DNA of 16,096 nucleotides, from contig JAHEAT010000014.1 in the NCBI GenBank assembly GCA_024642605.1, forward strand, positions 1 through 16,096. Direction: 5' to 3'. Source of the DNA: Microbacteriaceae bacterium. GTDB lineage: Bacteria; Actinomycetota; Actinomycetes; Actinomycetales; Microbacteriaceae. The number at the start of each line of letters is the position of its first letter. Position 1 is the first letter of the stretch. The translations under genes and the position numbers were made by a program. Of this stretch, positions 13,668 through 16,096 are shown in pieces. Below the pieces are notes generated by a model. The model searched no databases, had not been told where the DNA came from, and saw nothing but the letters and a program-made list of their open reading frames with translations.

Positions 13668-16040
13668 ATGAAGGTTTCTTCCCTTTTCTCTCCGAAGCGC
13701 GTAATTGTGGGTCTTGGAGCGCTGGTGCTTTCGCTCGGCGTGGCCGGCGCTGTAGACGCCGCAACCACCACAAAAACTTCCACCGGTGTGGTGTGCACGA
13801 TTGTTGGCACGGCCTCAAGCGACACCCTCACCGGCACCTCTAACGCAGACGTAATCTGCGGCCTTGGCGGCAACGACACCATCTATGGCCTCGGTGGAAA
13901 CGACATTATCGACGGAGGCCTCGGCAACGATGTAATCAATGGCGGTGACGGCAACGACACCGAAATCGGTAACGCCGGAGACGACAAGCTTCGCGGTGAT
14001 GCCGGCAACGACATCATCAATGGTGGTGTAGGTAACGACACCGAAAACGGCGGCGACGGAGCTGACTCTCTTCTCGGCTCTGACGGAAATGACGTTCTTT
14101 CTGGAGATGCCGGCAACGACAGTGAAAACGGGGGTGTGGGAGATGACACCGTAACTGGAGGCTTTGGCAGCGACACACTAATCGGCGACCTCGGAAACGA
14201 CACTCTTGCCGGTGGCGACGGAAATGACACCCTTTCTGGTGGCGACGGAACCGACGTTCTATCTGGAGATGCCGGCAACGACTCAGAAGTTGGAGGTCTT
14301 GGTAATGACACTCTCAACGGAGGTGTGGGCGATGACAGTCTTTCTGGCGAGGCCGGAGACGACAAGGTTTTGGGCGGCGATGGAACCGACTCACTGAACG
14401 GCGGCATTGGCAGCGATTCACTAAACGGTGATGCCGGTAACGATGCGATTTCTGGGGGAGACGGCAACGACAAGATTTCTGGTGGATCAGGTAATGACAC
14501 CTTGGGTGGAGGTGGCGGTAGCGACACTCTCGCGGGCAACGCGGGCAACGACATTATCGGTGGAGGCAACGGAAACGACACTCTTGCCGGTGGCGACGGA
14601 AATGATCGCCTGCTTGGAGAGAGTGGAAATGACATTCTCAAAGGTGAAGCGGGTAACGATGGCTTAATCGGGGGCGACGGAACCGACACCTTGGCTGGTG
14701 CGAATGGCGCTCCAGCACAGAATGAGAGAAATCTCTGCGAACGTGACGCAAATGACACCGTTAGCTATTGCGGCTTCGACGAAAATGCTCCATGGATTGT
14801 GAGCGCCTCACTTTCAAAAACCTCGGTCGACACCTCAACGGGCGCTCAAACCGTGGTTGCGACCCTTCACATTACCGATGAACTCATGGGGGTTGCATCG
14901 GTTGGCTGTTCGGTTACCTGGGATGGCGCACGAAACAGCACCGGCTACGATAGCGCCGTGCGAATTTCTGGAGACGCCATAGACGGCGTTTATACCTGTA
15001 ACGTGACGCTGCCTTACGGTGGAGCAAACGGACGCTGGGGCCTAAATTTAGACACCCGCGACCGTGCGGGAAACCTTGGCTTGGCAGATCAAGGGGCGTC
15101 AGGAAAGTGGCACAGCAATCTGCCTGAGATCATGGCGCAAAGCCCAGAGCATTGGATCAACCAAACCGGTGCTGGTGATAGCCAATCCCCGAGAATCTTG
15201 AATCCAGTCATTAAGGCAACCACCGTCGACACTTCGGCGAGCGACCAAACCATCGCGGTTGAAGCTCACATCACCGATGATTTCACTGGTGTTAAACGAG
15301 TTGGCTGCGCCCTTCGTCACGGTTTAGCCATTGACTGGAACCCTGGCTACGGCGGCGCAGAAATGACACTAAAGTCTGGCACTAGCAAAGACGGCATCTG
15401 GACATGTTCACTCACTTTGCCTAAGGGCGCCGGCCACGGCAAGTGGGGCGTTGCACTCTATGCCTTCGATGGCATGCAAACCTACTACTCGATTGAAACC
15501 GACATGACCGACACTCATCGTTGGAACGTGGACGACACTGCGATTATCTTTGCCTCGCAGCCGATCAGCTTTGACGGAGCCGTCAACTACTTCACCCAAA
15601 CGGGTGCCGGCGACGACACCCTTCCGGTAATGATTTCGGTTTCGCTCGACAGGGAAACAATCAACACCTCTTCGAGCGACCAGGTTGTAAACGCCACCGT
15701 AACGTTAGCCGCTGAGCAATACGGCAAGCCACGTTTTGTGATGTTCGACGTGTTCTCACCTTCCACCATGGCTGAGCATCAAGCCGATTGCACCCTAACC
15801 AAAACAAACTCAAACGGATCTACCGTTTGGAACTGTCGCTTCACTATCGGGCTCGGCTCTCCAAAAGGCCTCCACACGATAATGATTTGGTTGGCCGACG
15901 ATGCTGGTAACCGCAATGAGTACCGGGTTGATACCGTCACAGGAACTTGGTTTGCGAACTTCGAAGATCAAGACGGAAAGATCTCGTCGATCACCGGGCT
16001 TCACCTCGGCCCGATTGGTGTCACCAACTCCGACCAGTAG
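13668..16040 (+). CDS. Secreted calcium-binding RTX-type repeat protein with three C-terminal beta domains
   Basis: This 790-residue protein begins with a Sec signal peptide: [11 protein letters not shown], then [20 protein letters not shown], with likely cleavage after A31. A Cys-bounded cap (C43, C64; [18 protein letters not shown]) leads into 31 uninterrupted nine-residue repeats (65-343) of the G-G-x-G-(N/D)-D-x-L/I-x type, a beta-roll that folds on binding Ca2+. A Cys pair (C357, C368) ends the roll. Residues 374-790 hold three related domains starting at 374, 507 and 652, joined by QTGAGD linkers (499-504, 644-649). There is no LPXTG motif or C-terminal membrane helix, and no type I exporter genes are nearby, so Sec export is expected rather than the Gram-negative RTX route. 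It probably has an adhesive or structural role at the surface. The start is an ATG with a weak GGAT site. A terminator follows. Confidence 0.88.
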   Translation: MKVSSLFSPKRVIVGLGALVLSLGVAGAVDAATTTKTSTGVVCTIVGTASSDTLTGTSNADVICGLGGNDTIYGLGGNDIIDGGLGNDVINGGDGNDTEIGNAGDDKLRGDAGNDIINGGVGNDTENGGDGADSLLGSDGNDVLSGDAGNDSENGGVGDDTVTGGFGSDTLIGDLGNDTLAGGDGNDTLSGGDGTDVLSGDAGNDSEVGGLGNDTLNGGVGDDSLSGEAGDDKVLGGDGTDSLNGGIGSDSLNGDAGNDAISGGDGNDKISGGSGNDTLGGGGGSDTLAGNAGNDIIGGGNGNDTLAGGDGNDRLLGESGNDILKGEAGNDGLIGGDGTDTLAGANGAPAQNERNLCERDANDTVSYCGFDENAPWIVSASLSKTSVDTSTGAQTVVATLHITDELMGVASVGCSVTWDGARNSTGYDSAVRISGDAIDGVYTCNVTLPYGGANGRWGLNLDTRDRAGNLGLADQGASGKWHSNLPEIMAQSPEHWINQTGAGDSQSPRILNPVIKATTVDTSASDQTIAVEAHITDDFTGVKRVGCALRHGLAIDWNPGYGGAEMTLKSGTSKDGIWTCSLTLPKGAGHGKWGVALYAFDGMQTYYSIETDMTDTHRWNVDDTAIIFASQPISFDGAVNYFTQTGAGDDTLPVMISVSLDRETINTSSSDQVVNATVTLAAEQYGKPRFVMFDVFSPSTMAEHQADCTLTKTNSNGSTVWNCRFTIGLGSPKGLHTIMIWLADDAGNRNEYRVDTVTGTWFANFEDQDGKISSITGLHLGPIGVTNSDQ
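13860..14696 (+). repeat. 31 tandem 27-base units encoding RTX nonapeptides
   Basis: The stretch is exactly 31 x 27 bases, with every unit in phase and no indel. The commonest peptide is [13 protein letters not shown], and GDAGND units recur irregularly among GGxGND units. Copies differ mostly at third positions, but some blocks are almost identical at DNA level. A 35-base block at 14193-14227 recurs at 14571-14605 (14 units apart). A 30-base block at 14091-14120 recurs with one change at 14253-14282 (six units apart). Confidence 0.95.
14787..16037 (+). repeat. Three diverged copies of a roughly 140-residue beta domain
   Basis: Copies begin at residues 374 ([21 protein letters not shown]), 507 ([20 protein letters not shown]) and 652 ([20 protein letters not shown]), and are 133, 145 and 139 residues long. 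Shared marks are a (V/I)-(D/N)-T-S-(T/S/A) turn, a W/Y-x-C-x-(V/L/F)-T strand before a Gly-rich turn, and a late (K/R)WG or similar strand. The first two have a Cys pair about 30 apart (414/444, 547/580). In the third the pair is at 708/723, so the first Cys has moved. Confidence 0.8.
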
Positions 16041-16054
16041 CCAGAGCAAAGGCA

Positions 16055-16090
16055 AGGTCTCCGCGGGCGAAAGTTTGCGGAGGCCTCTTT
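16055..16090 (+). terminator. Intrinsic terminator of the RTX-type gene
   Basis: AGGTCTCCGC (16055-16064) pairs with GCGGAGGCCT (16077-16086), a ten-base stem with one G-U wobble and a 12-base loop. TCTTT follows, a short T-run. It begins 15 bases after the stop codon at 16040. Confidence 0.75.
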
Positions 16091-16096
16091 GTCGGG

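Noticed and set aside
13860..14696. Regular tandem repeat that might suggest a CRISPR array
   Set aside because: Units are 27 bases with no unique spacers, stay in one reading frame and encode the RTX nonapeptide.
13883..14758. Long open frame on minus (291 codons) rich in Ser-Pro-Pro repeats
   Set aside because: It is the antisense mirror of the 27-base RTX array, whose regular codons exclude stops. The plus frame has a signal peptide, a known repeat type and a terminator.

Overview
The window reads as chromosomal DNA of a monoderm actinobacterium. The best guess is a small-genome Microbacteriaceae-type lineage of moderate GC. This rests on frequent GTG and TTG starts, a leaderless start, very short intergenic gaps, a small membrane protein resembling the actinobacterial DUF6186 family, a TM0106-type RecB-like nuclease, and a Cys-flanked calcium-repeat protein of a kind common in Actinobacteria. 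No rRNA, tRNA, insertion sequence, CRISPR array, phage gene or replication origin was seen. The taxon is inference; no marker gene is present.

Layout, left to right. (1) 1-102 holds the 5' end of a minus-strand secreted protein, cut by the window edge. (2) 197-892 is a DUF6270-type gene on plus, with a promoter that appears to give a leaderless mRNA. (3) 1649-889 on minus is a translationally coupled pair of small membrane proteins. (4) 1750-6887 on plus carries a polysaccharide pyruvyl transferase-family protein, a GH13_18 sucrose phosphorylase-type enzyme behind a LacI-type operator, and an 851-residue fusion of a pyruvyl transferase-like domain with a GT8 glycosyltransferase. (5) 13529-6890 on minus is a tightly packed five-gene run: GT4 glycosyltransferase, secreted 602-residue protein with internal duplication, TM0106-type nuclease, SGNH hydrolase-like protein and GT2 glycosyltransferase. 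(6) 13668-16040 on plus is a secreted protein with 31 uninterrupted nine-residue calcium-binding (RTX-type) repeats, followed by three copies of a Cys-containing beta domain and an intrinsic terminator.

How the genes may work together (inference): most of the window looks like a locus for a modified cell-surface glycan plus secreted surface proteins. GT2, GT4 and GT8 would build the glycan. The two pyruvyl transferase-family domains and the SGNH protein would decorate or trim it. The phosphorylase could supply glucose 1-phosphate from sucrose or a related glucoside under sugar-responsive control. The 602-residue protein and the RTX-type protein would sit at or beyond the cell surface. No polymerase, flippase, ABC exporter or type I secretion gene is present here, so the pathway is incomplete within the window. 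The nuclease is the functional outlier.
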